Positions 33,500 through 47,329 of a DNA stretch of 64,000 bases are shown piece by piece. The notes below the pieces were generated by a model. It saw only the letters and a list, made by a program, of their open reading frames with translations, did not search any database and was not told where the DNA came from. Each line of letters begins with the position of its first letter. Position 1 is the first letter of the stretch. The DNA is from Turritopsis dohrnii (taxonomy: Eukaryota; Cnidaria; Hydrozoa; Anthoathecata; Oceaniidae). The stretch lies in NCBI GenBank assembly GCA_027922465.2, contig BQMF02000029.1:868001-932000 (forward strand), given 5' to 3'. The translations under genes and the position numbers were made by a program.

Positions 33500-36400
33500 A
33501 AAAGCAATAGATAGTTTTTACTTATTTTGGCTTCAAATTGCAATCATGTGAAATATAACATCAATCGAATGTGGTTTCTAAATAACTTAGAAGCACTTTA
33601 CCACATCGTTTAATCTTCTGTAATTGTCGGCGGATTTATTTGGTTCATTAAATATTCAACATTATCACTAAAATAAAGTTCAAACAAATACATAAATGAA
33701 AAAATGTGATCGAATAATAGCTAAGGCTTGTCAGTGTAAATGCAGAACCAACAAAAACAGAGAATGAGTACCATCTATTCGATATTCGACGTTGTTGAGA
33801 TAACACTGTAAATGCTCTCAGATCAATCAGTTCTTGTTAGAATGTAAGCACTTGCATATATCCTAATGCAGTGAAATCTTTAGTAATCTGCACTGGAAAA
33901 ATGAGATCAACTTAACGTTAAGTCTCCTTCTTCCAAACAACTCAAATTGAATGTTTACTTCCCATCATTTTGTTCTCTATTCAAACACAAGACACAAATT
34001 GAGTCTGAAACTAACTGAAACAGGCTTTTAAGAGAAATAACTTGATTACCAACAGATGGACCCGAACTAATACATTTCAGCAAACATTTGTCCATTTCAG
34101 CATTCAATCAGCACACAGGAAAATGAAATGATCAAGGACTTTTAAGATATTAACAGAGCCATTTGAAAATGTTAAATTTTAATGGCATCCATACTTTTAA
34201 TGGCATCTGGAATAATGATTTACCAACTTACATTTTAATTTGGATATCACTGGATTTTTCAAAGTTTGCTCAGAACCTATATTCATCAAATTCTAGCTCA
34301 AACTTAATGAAAATTAATGATAAACTTAATAACATATATTGGTGTTACTCTTTCAGGACGGCCTTAAATCCATAGAAGGAAAGAAGGGCTAAACGTGGGT
34401 AAAATTGGGAGTAAATTGCAAGCTATAAGTGGTGTATTGATAGATTATTCTCGATAAGAGTACACTTACAAGGATCTAAAGGATGATTAACACTAGCCCT
34501 GGGAATGTTTTGATAACTACGATTATTGTGTTGCTATAACGTAGAGAATATGATTGGTGTTTTGATGTAAACATCCCAGTTGAGAAAAATTCACTGCGAC
34601 GGAGGGCACTTTTATTGAAATTATATATATATTTCTAATAAAATGCAGTTCCTTCACAGAGATTTTTTAACAAAAGTGCCGGCTGGGCATACTTTACTGA
34701 CTAACCAACTATCATCCACATTAACCAACTATCATTCACATATACATTCACATGTGGCACACAACTCGTCTAACAATTTGAGTTCATCAAAACCTTCTTA
34801 ATTTTGTCCAGGTCATTGAGCATGGCGCTACGCTATGTCTAGTTTTTTCAAACATCCTGATAAGACTATCCTACAAAGCTTTGACGAACGCATACTTTTA
34901 GAGATGAATCTAATCTTGGAGGTCAATATTTTAACAAAATGAAATATTAAAGTAAAGTTTTTTCATATATATATGAACAAAAATTATAAAGAACAACATA
35001 AGATCATTTTGAGATTGGGAAATTTGAACACTTAAAAAAACAAACAATGTTGATCAATTATATTTCTTCCTATGGAAGATTCAGAAAGCAAACCTGACGA
35101 GGCCATTTTCGACACACATCTCTAAAACTTCGTTCTCCGCTAGATGTTCACAGCCGCGTAAATAAAAAAAACACCAAAAAACCCTTATCATACAAAACTT
35201 CAATCCTATACAAGAGGAAAAATGTTTTAATCTTATATAAGCAATCCTTCAATACGAAACATTTTATTGTTCATTAATGTCATAATTTTCAAATATAATT
35301 TTGCGACAGCACTCCCTTTATTCCACCCATTACTCTCCTTAGATCTTATTTTTAATCATCGAGAAAGTTCTCGAAACGTGTAAATATTAAGGTTTCATAA
35401 GCAAAGCGTTAGCTGCTAAGTGGGCAATTGAAAAATGTAAAAGGCAAAAATGAAAACATTTGGCCATAACCAAATGTCAGCAAAAGTTTTATCTGTCGAT
35501 ATTTCTATATCTAAATACATTTGTGACAATCTTCTGAAGCTGCTCTACATTGCTTTCAACTTTCAAGTCTACAAGTCATTAATCAAAGCTTTTCAACAGA
35601 TTCTTCTGTAATCGCTGATAATGTATTGTGAATACATGTGAATACAACTGAAATTAACTCAAAACTAATCAATATATAAGGTTTGCGGAGTGGGTGCGTG
35701 GAATCACCCGTTCGCTAGCGAAAATATGGAATGCGTGAAAGCCGGATATTCATTCAACAAATTCCGACGAGCGAGTTGAATGCATGAATACGCATCCATA
35801 ACTGAAAGGGCGCTATTTCCTCTTCGCACCACCCCCCTAAATATGTGCCATATTTTTTACTGTTCGCTCTTCATCATGGAGATAAAAAATAACCGTAATC
35901 CTAACCCTTAACCCTGACCCTAAAACATCCCGGACGGAGACCACTCTGCGAAAAGAAAATAGCACCACTGAAAGAATATAATGTAATTTTTGTTAGTTTT
36001 CTTGAAATGTATACTATCAATGTAATGTACAATTTAGTTATATTGCGATTCAAAGACCTTATTACTTCAAATGTCCAAATACCAAACTGTGCTCCCTTGC
36101 CTCGTTTTGATGTGGTAATTTGATGAAAATTGTCAGAAATTGGCCCATAGCAATTTTCAGTTATGAAAAACTTAATATCAAGTAATGTCACAATATAAAA
36201 AATAAGGTCGGGTTTGATAATCTGATAACGTGTATTTAAAGATTTGATTTTGTGAATGTGGGATGGAGATAGAAAAGAGAAGGAAAACAAAATGCTTTAT
36301 GAATCAATCATTTCCAGTTGTTTTATGCATAAGTACAGATTCAAAAAAATTCCGACATTCATAGTCGCAAAAAGAGCATGAATAAAAATGATTATAAAAA

Positions 36401-37035
36401 AATAGCTTTTTCGTATGCATAAAGAAACACTAGGAAGTAAAACCAACAAGAAATACATAACAGACATCTTTTAAACTTTGCCAAAATGTTCAGGTATCTT
36501 AACACAGATATAATGAACAACATCCAGTTTTATGTTGCAAATTTAAATGTCAATCAACAAAACTCAATATATGTATACATAAAACATTCTTGAATTGGTC
36601 ACATGTTCTTTTCAAATGAACGGTAACCGATTTGAATCAATGTTTCCTGACCACATATGCTGGAAATTTCCAACATGTCACATTTGTTACTCCTGTCTTG
36701 GTACAGCAGTTCCATTGTTTCAAGTGTACCAGATATTCCACGACTATAGTGATTCGTCTCAATTCATAAATTGATATCAATTACTCTTGATAATGCCTTA
36801 TACACCTGAAATAGTAAAACCAACAGACAAATTATTAGTACTAGTAATAACATGGTTTCGAGGGTGATTTGGGATTAATAGCCCCGAGGTTTATTGAAAA
36901 AATTTCAAAATAGCCCGAACGTAGTTAATTATATGGTAAAAAGGTTGATGATTGAAAGCAGGAATTCAAAGAAATAGACATTCAAATATTGAAATCAACA
37001 ACTCAAGAAATATTAAACAAATTGAAAATAAATTT
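33500..37035. other. No gene seen
   Basis: AT-rich noncoding sequence. A short island of higher GC lies at about 35685-35850 with self-complementary pieces (ATTCATTCAAC ... GTTGAATGCATGAAT) and may be an element remnant. No exon is supported. Confidence 0.4.
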
Positions 37036-37039
37036 ATTA

Positions 37040-37139
37040 AAACATTCGAAAAGTCCATTCGAATTATTTGATTGGTTTACAAAAATTGTGCGATATTTTT
37101 TAGCCAATCAAATAATTCGAATGGACTTTTCGAATGTTT
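37040..37139. repeat. Hairpin with 38-bp arms
   Basis: AAACATTCGAAAAGTCCATT and the 18 bases after it (37040-37077) are repeated as the complement at 37102-37139 with one mismatch near the loop. The spacer is 24 bp. It would form a stable hairpin and could be a miniature inverted element. No target duplication is seen. Confidence 0.7.
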
Positions 37140-40100
37140 TGATAGTGAAATCGATTGTTTCACAAATATCGTACGACTTTTTTAACCAATAGAAATCTTT
37201 GTTTACATCAGGGTGTACAAAAATCAGGGTTATTACAGATTAATCGCCCCGCTCTCCCCGTATATATATTGAATAGCAAATCAGACAATAATTTTGCGCC
37301 ATTACAGGTAGGTAATTGTTGTTTACAGTTTTTGTTGTAAAGCAGTTCAATTTGTGAGTGGATTACATTAGAAATAATAAAGGTCAATTTTTTTCTACAG
37401 AGGGTAGATAAAGCCTAATACGCTACATTTCCAACTAGCAATAAGAATTCAAAATCTCTAAGGACCAATTAACAATTTTGTGGGTGTAAAAGTGGTCTCA
37501 TTGCAAATGATGTTGTGTTGACTAGTTCGGTTTATTGTGCGGAAATAAACTCTTTCTTGTGCCAGTGGTTCAAAAAACACAAAAGGCTAAATAAAAATGG
37601 CTGAAACGTAGTAGCAAAAGGAATGGATAAGAAATATGTATGGATGTATGGATATTCCTAGCACACAACACAGCTGTTGAGCACATTGATGCTCAGTCAA
37701 CAAATAATTTTAGTGTGCTTTGAAAGTTTAGAAGCCTTACTTCTATCTAGAATATGAGAGATTGTCAAAAAGGTCAACAAACAATATATTCCCATCCACA
37801 ACTTACATTAATAGCATGAAGGTATTGGTTTCCCAGAAACAAACCTCAAAGCAAAGCAAAGCCTTCCCGGGGGAAGAGGAAAAATGTCTACTTAACTCTA
37901 ACTAAGAATGACAACTTTGCATTTTGGTAAGCAGTCCATGTACCGTAGAAACGGGAAAATTTGCCTAAAAGCCATACTGTGAAAATTTTTTTGCTCGCGC
38001 ATTCAAGGTATTATCTGACCGAATTCTACTTGGAAAATCTGATGTAAGTGAGCCAAATTGCACTTTTTGTATGACCCTGTAGGAGGCTTCATCGAGTTAC
38101 GGCAGCCGAAATGCATCTCTCTGTTAGTATTTTGATGACAATATTTGATCTTGCCAAATGAGCTCCGTTCCGCTAAAAAACTACACTCCGCAAAAAGTGG
38201 TTATAAAAGTTATAAAAAGCGATGCTAGTAACCGCCCCACAGAATGTGTATATCATACATTTGTCATGGAAGGTAAAGCAACAACAACAACAAAAAAGAC
38301 CTTCACTTTTTAAAATGATCAAACAAACAAAAAAAATAAAATAAAATGCGCCGTGAAACTAGAACATGCTCAAATTGGTTAAAAACGCATGTCTTTCTTT
38401 ATTATGTATTTCTTGTGGCATGTCAAATAAACGTGAAGTTGACTATCATAGCTTTCTTTCACAAAATAAATCATCAAACGATTACAACAAACACAAGGCC
38501 CAAACAAAAGCTTCCACTTCTTTAAATTGTGGTCCAAAAAATATCGGGATTTCGGGGTTTCATAAATTGTCACTTCAAACGAAACCGAATCAGGATTGGC
38601 AGGGACATACGTAATGAAAAAGTTCGCCGAAAATAGATAGAGAAGATGTATAGATACCAAGACGAAATCAATATCTTTTGCTTCTAACTAGCGAAATCTA
38701 ACAATCTCTAAATATACACTTATTGATGATGTAGATATATCATATCCTACAACAATTCCTCACTTGTTTAGTGAAAACGTGGCAACAACCATAACAACTA
38801 AAATTGAAAAAGGGAAAAATCTGTATACTATCGACCAAACGTTTGGAGAATTAAACGATGTCCACTCGAACTGCGAAAAACTATGAAGATTGTCAAAATG
38901 TTAAATTGTAAATATTGATTTTGGTTTTTACTTTAAGACAAAAAAGAACTATTTCACTATCAGTGAAAGGAAGGACTGGTCTTCGTTAACAGGTAATCTT
39001 AAAAGCTATGAAAACATTTTCTGTATACTGTGAATACTGTGAATACTGTGAATATTGTGAATATCGTGAGTATTGTGGATTTGAATTATTGTACTATTGA
39101 ATGAAAAAGAAGCCCTGGGGTTGAGGTTGCAAGGTGAAAAATAACTATGACATTGATGTATGTAACACAAAGTTAAAAATAATATTTTTCACTCTATGAA
39201 ACGGTGTACGTGTCGATATTAACTTGGTTAGTAAGGAAGGCTGTCGATTACATAAAAATGATTGGTCTTAAGGTTAGTGTAAAGTTGTGAACTATTGCTG
39301 AGCGCATTTGGTAAAGAAATTGCTGTCATTTTAACTATTTCATAATACGCATTTGAAATATTGTGGTTGTGCTGACCTGGCCTTCGGTTTTTGAGACTAG
39401 CAAATTTAAGAAAACAGAACAACACAAGGGTGACGCTGTAGACTATCTATAGAGACTTGTCGAAACTACAACTGCAATGAAGTCGATAACGTCCAATATA
39501 TTCATATACAATAAATCGTAAAAACATTTTTTCATCTAGGATCACAAGTTTATTTCATGAACTTAGAAAGACAGAATTGTGAAGGAATCAAGAAAAACTA
39601 ATCCGAAATACTGCTATTCTCACATCCTCTTTTTCAGTGCGACTTCAGAAAGCTATATTTCACGTTGTGTGTAGAACATGCAAATCTGATAATGATATTT
39701 CTTGATAGTATAGAGTGAAAAAAACTGCCATTCTTAAACAAATCTATGAAGGAAAATGAATTTTTTGTTTTGCTCACGTTGTTTTCCTTGTTGCCGTCGC
39801 AGTTTGAGGTTCTTAATAAAGTTTGGACCAAATTCGTCCAATGAGCTTTTGTGCAATTCTGGATGAATACACCTTTCCTGAATTTCTGCTTAAATGCAGA
39901 GTTAATGCTTAATTATCAAGTTTAGCCTCATTTCTATGTTTTTCATTGTTTTTCTAATGTTTTCAGTAAGTAATAGTTACTCGTTCTTTCAGTTTCCCAC
40001 TGGAATAATTAGAAGTAATTAAGAGTTTGAAAAAGAGGCGAAACTTAAAAGCTAGGCTATAACACGGTGTTTAAACAGAATTCGGGAAAGGTCTATTAGG

Positions 40101-41180
40101 GCTGTTGTAAAAAAGTCCATGAGTAATTAGTATAGCCATTTAGCGAACGTCATGATGTACTAACTTGTATACAAAATTTACGAGAAATGTTTATTAATAA
40201 TTTAAGTAGGTGATTTTGATTCAACATGAGGGTCTTTAACAAGCCATTTGGCAGCCCTGCAGTAAGTATAGAATGACAGAAGTTTAACATTTTAAACTTC
40301 GTTTTGATTATACACTCTGTCAGGGGTGGATCTCCAAGGTAGTCGCAACTTGTGGAGAAGCGCATTAACATAAATTGTGAATTCAATCTATATTACCAAT
40401 GGGAACATCTGAACTTGTTTATTTAATGGTTAAGTTGCTAACAGTCTCTTACACAAATTGCGACTGCCCTCTTGATCCGTCGCTGCCTTATATGTTGCTA
40501 AATTGATTTTTTTATTTGCTCAGACGCTCAAAATTAAGGCTTTGTTAGTTTGTACTATTTTTGATGTACTTCAGGAAGTAGTTATTCCACAATTTTAATT
40601 TCTTCTTCTTTATTTGGTAGATATATACATTTGGGATAGCGATCGCAGTCATTTTCAACATTGGTACGTATGTAAAAATATGAACATAAAAAACAAATGG
40701 TTAACAGTGTGTGTAGATCTGTTGGGCAACACAATATTCATTGATAAAAAGCATGCTTTTAAATCCCCACGGTTAGAAATTATAAAGTTGATAGCACGCT
40801 TTGATAACCAATTGTTTCAACTTTCAGTAGTGAATGGCATACCTTGCGACTGATTTTCCTGAAGGACAATAGGTTTAATCAAGAGTTGTTTCTTTAAAAG
40901 CCATTGCCAAGTAATAGCTTATCACCGGTTAAATATCATTGTGTGACCCATCTTTGCTTTAAGAAAACGTTCAGTCGTAATTCCGAACACTCAATTTCAT
41001 GTTTCTTTCAAATTTATTCACACGGCATATAAGATTCATATATAAGCCTGGTGATCCTTTTAATTCTGAATCGATTAAATTATGTGACATGAATGAATAC
41101 ATAGGAATGCCCACACGATAATTCGCGAGAAAATTTATAAGTTATAAATAAAATTATTATCAAAGTTCGTCATGTTTATT
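37140..41180. other. No gene seen; one small minisatellite
   Basis: Noncoding AT-rich sequence. A 9-bp repeat TGAATACTG runs about six times at 39022-39070. The repeat shared with 15609 lies at 40061-40096. Frames such as 40614-40853 are open for 79 codons but show no domain or splice context. Confidence 0.45.
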
Positions 41181-41181
41181 G

Positions 41182-41340
41182 GATAATGTAAGCATTAAAA
41201 ACAATAAGTTAAAATAGCAGAAGCTTTTCGGTTAAACAACCATCGTCAGTGCTACATGAAGCACATGTAGCACTGACGATGGTTGTTTAACCGAAAAGCT
41301 TCTGCTATTTTAACTTATTGTTTTTAATGCTTACATTATC
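41182..41340. repeat. Perfect palindrome, 77-bp arms, 5-nt loop
   Basis: The left arm 41182-41258 and right arm 41264-41340 are exact reverse complements around AAGCA. Each arm contains CACTGACGATGGTTGTTTAA followed by CCGAAAAGC. That block has a CUGANGA-like word, a short hairpin GGTT/AACC, and GAAA. A related block with different but still pairing stem bases (GATTT/AAATC) lies at 55518-55560. Such blocks are known to me near Penelope-like elements. Confidence 0.75.
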
Positions 41341-41470
41341 TTATAAATAAGAGTTTTCAGTCTTTTTCTTCTTATATATCTAAGGTAAGAGATTCTAGTT
41401 TCTGCTTATCGCAGAGAAACTTGAATTGAATTTAAGAGAAGACTAGTGAGTAAGCAACTGGAAGGTCGTA

Positions 41471-42408
41471 CCTTATTCGGATTAACTTTGGCGTGGATTA
41501 AATTTGGCGATGGACCAAATCGACATTTTTTAAGTGGATTTAATTTGACGATGACAAAATTTTGAAAAATTTGGCGTGGATTTAATTTGGCGTAATTTTT
41601 TCTATTTCCCTATCTTGTTTGATTTTTTATACTATTATAAGGCAATTATAAAAGCGCTATTACACAGCAGGAGAATATGCATGAAGAATTTGGCAAAAAA
41701 TCTATTTCAAAGAAAACCCGATTTGAATCTCTTCGAAACTATAATGAATTCGTAACAATAAGTAATTACTTGTTTCTATTGACTTGTGGAATGTAATTTT
41801 TTTTAAAGGGACGCACATGTTTTTAAAGGAACGCTCAAAACGAGACGAGGATTTTTTCCCCGTGTTTCTATGGAGTTGTGGAATTTAAACAGATTGTTAA
41901 AGGGACTTGCGAAACGAGACTAGAATTTATTTCCAAGAAAATCCTTTCGTGTTTCTATTGTTTCTAGAGATTTTTAAAAGTCTGGTAGTTCTGAGAAAAT
42001 TGTGTTGTTTGTTGAAGCGTCAATTTTGTTTGAACAAAAAAATCGATGAAATGAAAATATTTTCCCATGTATTTGGTTGGAGTATAAAACCAAAAATGGC
42101 TTTGGTGAATATTTAAACCCTTATTAATGTTAATAATTTCTGAGGAGAATATATGAAGGAAGACTATAATAATTGATTAGTACTTATTGCATTTTGTTAT
42201 AATACTGTAAAAAGAACCAATGCATAAAAAAAGTTGAATTTTCGATGGATTTAATTTGGCGACAGAACAAAAAAGTTAATTTTTAGTGGATTTAATTTGG
42301 TGAAGGATAAAAAAATTAAATTTGGCAAGGATTTAATTTGGTGATGGAAGTAAAAAATTAATTTGGCGTGGATTAAATTTGGCGATTTTGGAGTTAATCC
42401 GAATAAGG
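41471..42408. mobile_element. 938-bp MITE with TA target site (mariner-like)
   Basis: The inverted ends start CCTTATTCGGATTAACT and are flanked by TA on both sides. Inside each end, four or more copies of a GTGGATTTAATTTGGCGA-like word are arrayed, pointing inward as subterminal repeats. There is no transposase. The TA duplication fits Tc1/mariner or related families, but two bases are weak evidence for a superfamily. Confidence 0.65.
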
Positions 42409-42782
42409 TAGTCCTTGGTCGTTCATCCGTTATTTCACCAGTCGATTTGAAACCATCGTTTACTGGAAGATTTTCCTAATTCTATCATTTTTTTGAAACC
42501 CCAAAGCTAAGCACTACTTGGGAAAAAGTCATTCAGTGTACAGTGTACAACTGCATTAAACAAACAAGGGTATGTTTCAACAAGTTCAAGTAGTAGTCTC
42601 AGATAACTAGGTAGCAGCTGAAACGAATATGCTTTCTCGTCAGGATTTCCAATCTGTTATAGATGTCATTTTCATACTTTGAAGGTTCGCCAAACCGTAA
42701 TGTATAATGACAATTAAGACTTCGATAACATTAATTATTAGTTACTTTCAACGATTGATTCCAAAAAGGACGTTTTTCTAAT

Positions 42783-42890
42783 GCAACTCAAAATAAAGTG
42801 GAACCTCCTTAAAGCGGACACTTACGAGGCCAGAGATTTTGTCCGCATTAGAGAGATGTCCGCCTTGGAGAGGTTTTGCTTATTTTGACT
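42783..42890. repeat. pogo/Tigger-like terminal fragment
   Basis: GTGGAACCTCCTTAAAGCGG is followed about 60 bp later by its rough complement (GTCCGCCTTGGAGAGG), giving a folded-back terminal sequence like that of pogo-group elements. It is related to the fragment at 7714. No transposase is nearby. Confidence 0.4.
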
Positions 42891-43033
42891 AGAAACTCGG
42901 AAGAAATTCTACTCCTTAGTCGGGAACCCATTAGTATGCTCGTATACCCTTTGCTACCGACCAGTTTGGCAAAGAAACATTCATAAAAGGAAATTTGACC
43001 TGAAAAAAAACAATAAGTAGATACTTATGTGTT

Positions 43034-43260
43034 ACAGAAGAAAAGAATGAACACGACAAATATGCCGCTGCTGTGTTAAATGATGGTAGTGTTGTGGTGT
43101 GGAGCACATTTCGCGATTGTCAAAGTATATCACCATGTTTTGGAAATTGGTAGGCTCATACATGGAAGCAGAGGTGACTGGAAATTACGTTTACAGGGTA
43201 GTTGGTTAAGGGTTACATCTATCTGTATTTCAGGTTGGTGGTCAAGAAAGGGCTGTAACA
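43034..43260 (+). pseudogene. HIRAN-like fragment, frameshifted
   Basis: After an acceptor-like TTACAG, EEKNEHDKYAAAVLNDGSVV can be read. In another frame, further pieces follow: KYITMFWKLVGSYMEAEVTG. The order (N-x-H-D-x-x-A-V-A-V, G-x-V-V, then a V-x-G turn) resembles a HIRAN-type domain that is common in repeated genes of invertebrates. A frame change near 43095 breaks it. The call is weak. Confidence 0.3.
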
Positions 43261-43459
43261 AACAAATAAAATAAACCTTATAATAAAAGTACGAGAAAAT
43301 ATTGTAAACAGATGTTGAGAAACAAATAAAAAAGAAAAGAAATAAAATACTGAATTTTGATATAGAATGCAACTTTTAACTTGCTGCTTAAAATCTAATG
43401 TAAACTAATCAATGTAATGGATGAATGCTCCCCATGCACGACCAGGAGTGGAAAAATTT

Positions 43460-46400
43460 TACAATTGAATTGAATTGAATTGAAAATATATTTACCGCCA
43501 AAAAAGATGGATGGGACCCTCAAATAGCTATAAAACTGAAATACAAGGTGCAACCATAATAAACAAATAAAGAAATATAACGAGAAAAGAATAGAAAAAA
43601 TAATACAATTCTGTCTCGCTAAAGAAATAGAAATTAATAAAAATAAAAAATTTTTTTTGTAAATTTCATAAATAAGTCCTTTATACATTGATCCATCAGT
43701 GTACGAGTTGATATAAAATTTTGTTAATAGGGATTCAAGTTTAGAAGGTGTGATGTCAGAGAGGTTGAGATTAAGAAAGTTTAGCTGAAGCTAGTTCCAT
43801 TGAAGGGAAGATGTGCGACAAGAAGGGTTCTAACCAAACGATGACGTATTAACACACTGTAGCTTGAGAAGACCCTTACTGCCACCTGTAGTTCCAAATG
43901 AATGACTTAGTTTGTCAATCCTAAGATTAGCAAGGCTATCAGTCGGTAGATTTTGGTTGAGAAAACTATGAACATATAGGATGTTCATTACTTTGACAAG
44001 ATCAAAAAATTTAGTGGCTGAGGTTCTGTGATGGAAAATGTCATTAGTCTTAGTGACGTGTTTTGTGTGACAACTCTGTGAGTAACAGTGTTATCACAAA
44101 GTCCCAAGACTTGACAGGCATATCTTGCATGGGATATAAAAATGACATGGTAGACATTGAGAAGCACGTCAAATGAAACAAAATGCTAAAGTTTTGAGAG
44201 GGTGCCATTGGCTCTTCTGAGTTTAGTGGTTAGTGAGGAGACATGACCAAGATATTTAACACTTTTACTTTGAAATAAAATGCTACCTGCAAGTTTAATG
44301 TGAGGAATGCAGTCAAGATACTTTCTGGGAGATCTAAAAATCATGAACTCAATTTTGCGAGCGTTAAGAGAGATTTTGTTGACATTCAACTATTCGACCA
44401 GAATCCTGAGATCAGCATTAATTCTTCCACAGAGAGATTTCAATGAATTTTGAAAGTTCAGTAGATGAGTGTCATCTCCAAAGTGGTACGTATTTGATGT
44501 ACGAATACAATAGCAGAGATCATTTATATACAACAAGAATAGAGGACCCAAAACAAAGCCTTGAGGAACTCCATGTTTGATCGAATTAGAGTTGCAAATA
44601 GTGACAAATTGGGTGCGTTCTGAAAGATAGGACCTAAACCAATTATTGGCAACACCTCCATTGCCATAGTGTATAAGCTTGGTAAGTAAGATTTCATGAT
44701 CAACAGTGTCAAAGGCCTTCTGGAGATTGACAAACACACCGCAGGCTAACTCACCTTTGTCAAGTTTATCGCGAATGTGTTCTACAATATTGAGAAAAGT
44801 ATCAATAGTAGAGTGTTTTTTTCCTGAAACCAAATTGCCTAGTATAAATCTACTTAGATCTATTGAGAGATCCATTGAGTCTTGAGTACGTTGCCTTCTC
44901 ATAGATTTTATCAACATTTGAGAGTAAAGAAATAGGACGGTAGTTAGATGCCTCTAGAAGGTTTTTTGGAAACAAGAACCGCTTTAGAGATCTTAAGGAC
45001 AGAGGGAAAGACTCCGGTTTCAAAGGAAAAATTAATCGAAGAAGAAATAGGTTTAGACATCTCAAGTTCGGGTAAATTCAGAATTCTGACTGGTATACTG
45101 TTCGGACCATAAGATTTTGAATCTGAAAACTTTCCAATTATTTCAACAATTTCTTTAGGTGAGGTAGGTCTGAGAAAAGTTGAGTTTGGATTTCTATTTT
45201 TGGGAAACCTTGAAAAATAAGAGTTAGAGGGAGGAGTTTTGGATCTGATTGAGTCCGCTATTGATGTGAAGAAATCATTGAAAAGATTGGTCACTTCCTT
45301 GGATTTAGATGAGATAGAGTCTCCAATCGATAGCGAGATCGGATCGGAGGATCTAGGTGTCTTAGAGCAGATTATTTCGCGCACACCTGAGCAGATTCTT
45401 TGCATATTGTCATAGTTATGGGTAAAATATCTTTTGCAGTGGTTAGATTTGCTTCTTCTACACAAGGATACAATTTGGTTTCTGTAGGATTTGAAAAGAT
45501 CCAGATATCTAGTTTTATCATCAGTTTTTGAAGCTTTATTGAATTTGCGATGAAAAACGTCACGTTTAGAAATTTCATAATTCCTATAGTGATCTAGGAC
45601 TTTGAATTGGCCTTGACCTGGATTTGAGAAAGCCTGACGGTGGGTACATGTGGCTCCAGAAGGACTTTGATCTTATCATTGAAAATATTATAGGACTGTT
45701 TAGGATTAAAATTAAAGTTTTAAAAAAGATGGTTCCAAATAGTGCAAAAATAGTGGAGGAGGAAATCCTCTCTATTGAATTTTGACCAGTCTTTTCGAAA
45801 ATATGGTCCATCATCCCCAGTCCCACATTTCTCTAGTGAAGGAAACAAGCAAAATTGAGGAAAGTAGTCAGATATAGAACAACAAAGGTTACCAGATATG
45901 GCGCCAGAGTCAGTGGGAGTGGTGAAGATGTTGTCAATCAGGGTTTCAGAGAACTCTGTCACACTTGTTGTAAAAAGATCTGAGGAAGTATGAGATGGGA
46001 GCTAATAATGTCCATAAAGGACATAATATCAGGATCTTCATTACATTTTAGGAGATTTATATTGAAATTCCCAAGTAGAAGAATTTGCTTTTTCTCAGGA
46101 GTTATTTTGTGGAGAAGAGGTTTCAGAAATTCAGATTTGAATAAATTTATAAGCATCCTTGGATGTTTATAAATATTGCCGACTATAATATTACTTTGAT
46201 TTGGGAGACAAATTTCGACAAATATTGTTTCAAATTGACTATCTTAGGTAAAGGAGTGAGTCAGTGCACTCCTGGGTTTAATATAGTAAGAGTCTGAGAT
46301 GTAAAGTGACACGCCACCCGCTGCGGTGGCAGTGGGAGTTGAGAATTTAACGAAACTAGGTATAGAGAAACCTTGAGTATGTCCAGAAGTAATTTTGGTT

Positions 46401-47090
46401 TCTGAAATTCCAATGATGCCGAAGTTGCATTTTGTCATTGAGTCAACATGGTTGAAAGGGTTACCAAGGAGTTAAACTCATTGCAGTCCATGTAACGGAT
46501 TGTTCAGAAATGACGTCAACCATTTTTAAATATTTTTGACCCCTCCATCCCCCTCTGTCAACCTGCGTCAATTTTGCGTTGCCCTGGTGATCTTTTTGTA
46601 TCTTAGCGATTGCGAGCGGAATTGAATTTCCAAGTCCTCATCTGGCCATAAAAGTAAGGTCATTTAGACCTTAATTTAAACTAGAGGAAGCAGCAGATTC
46701 CTCACAAGCCACAGTATTTGCGTTTCCAAATTTGCTGTCTGTGTCATTTTTACAGTCATTTTTACAGTCATTTTCAAGTTTCAGAGTTAGGTTTAGACAA
46801 TAAATCAAACTGGGGGAAATAAGGTCTAAGCATTTGTGTTGGTGTATCCAATATTTGCAAATATCACATTGAATTGACCGACATTTTTCACTGACAGATT
46901 TTGTGCACACCGGACAGAAAGTAGTTATACAAATATTAAACAAAATCAAAAAAAAATAAACTAGTTTAGTACACAAAAAACTTATGTAAAACTTAAAAAA
47001 CAAGAGAAAGCAGAAAAATAAAATAAAACTCACTTTTGAATCAGCTAAAAATAACAAAAAACAACAACAAAACAAGTTAAAATTGTAGAC
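43460..47090 (-). pseudogene. LINE (L2/CR1-like) with PHD finger, endonuclease and reverse transcriptase
   Basis: Minus-strand pieces in order: a PHD-like finger CPVCTKSVSEKCRSIQCDIC (near 46860-46920), APE endonuclease motifs GISETKI and GGVSLYISDS (46244-46438), LIDNIFT and SISDYFPQF (near 45870-45940), then reverse transcriptase motifs YGPNSIPV, NYRPISLLSN, NLQKAFDTVDHEILL (near 44690), HGVPQGFVLGPL, and the catalytic box FGDDT (near 44470-44484), followed by VKYLGH. The 3' end is a TTTGGCGGTAAATATATT-like stretch and an (AATTC)n tail at 43462-43482. Several frameshifts make it inactive although the Asp pair is intact. A TGACGTCA-element relic lies inside at 46505-46590. Confidence 0.85.
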
Positions 47091-47094
47091 CGTA

Positions 47095-47326
47095 GCCATG
47101 TTTTGAGCCACCATCCGGTGGAAAATGATCGTTCTGGTGTGCATGACGTTGATGGATTTACCAAGAGGAGTTTGATAACATGCATCAAATTTGGGATTAG
47201 GTCACGATCAGTCTTAGAAAAATTCTTAATCTCCTTGCAAATACCTCTAAAACACACAGGTTTTGATTCGATTGCTGCATGAAGAACATTACTTTTTTCA
47301 AAACCCGGTGTTTCATCTTCCTGCAA
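47095..47326 (-). pseudogene. hAT transposase C-terminal dimerisation fragment
   Basis: LIPNLMHVIKLLLVNPSTSC followed by TPERSFST and LKTWLRST matches the conserved end of hAT transposases (P-x-x-x-x-x-x-E-R-x-F-S-x-x-x-x-x-K-T-x-x-R). The rest of the transposase is missing. The minus-strand LINE begins directly after it, so the LINE probably inserted into an older hAT copy. Confidence 0.7.
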
Positions 47327-47329
47327 TTT

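Noticed and set aside
35901..36290. 129-codon minus-strand frame
   Set aside because: No recognisable domain or signal. AT-driven open frame.
41184..41340. A proven hammerhead ribozyme
   Set aside because: The core word, stem and GAAA are there, but an extra U and a failing A15.1-U16.1 pair mean I cannot call it as a ribozyme, only as a candidate.
46671..47144. 157-codon minus frame as a membrane protein
   Set aside because: The hydrophobic part is translated T-rich DNA at the LINE start. The only real signal is the PHD-like finger of the LINE.
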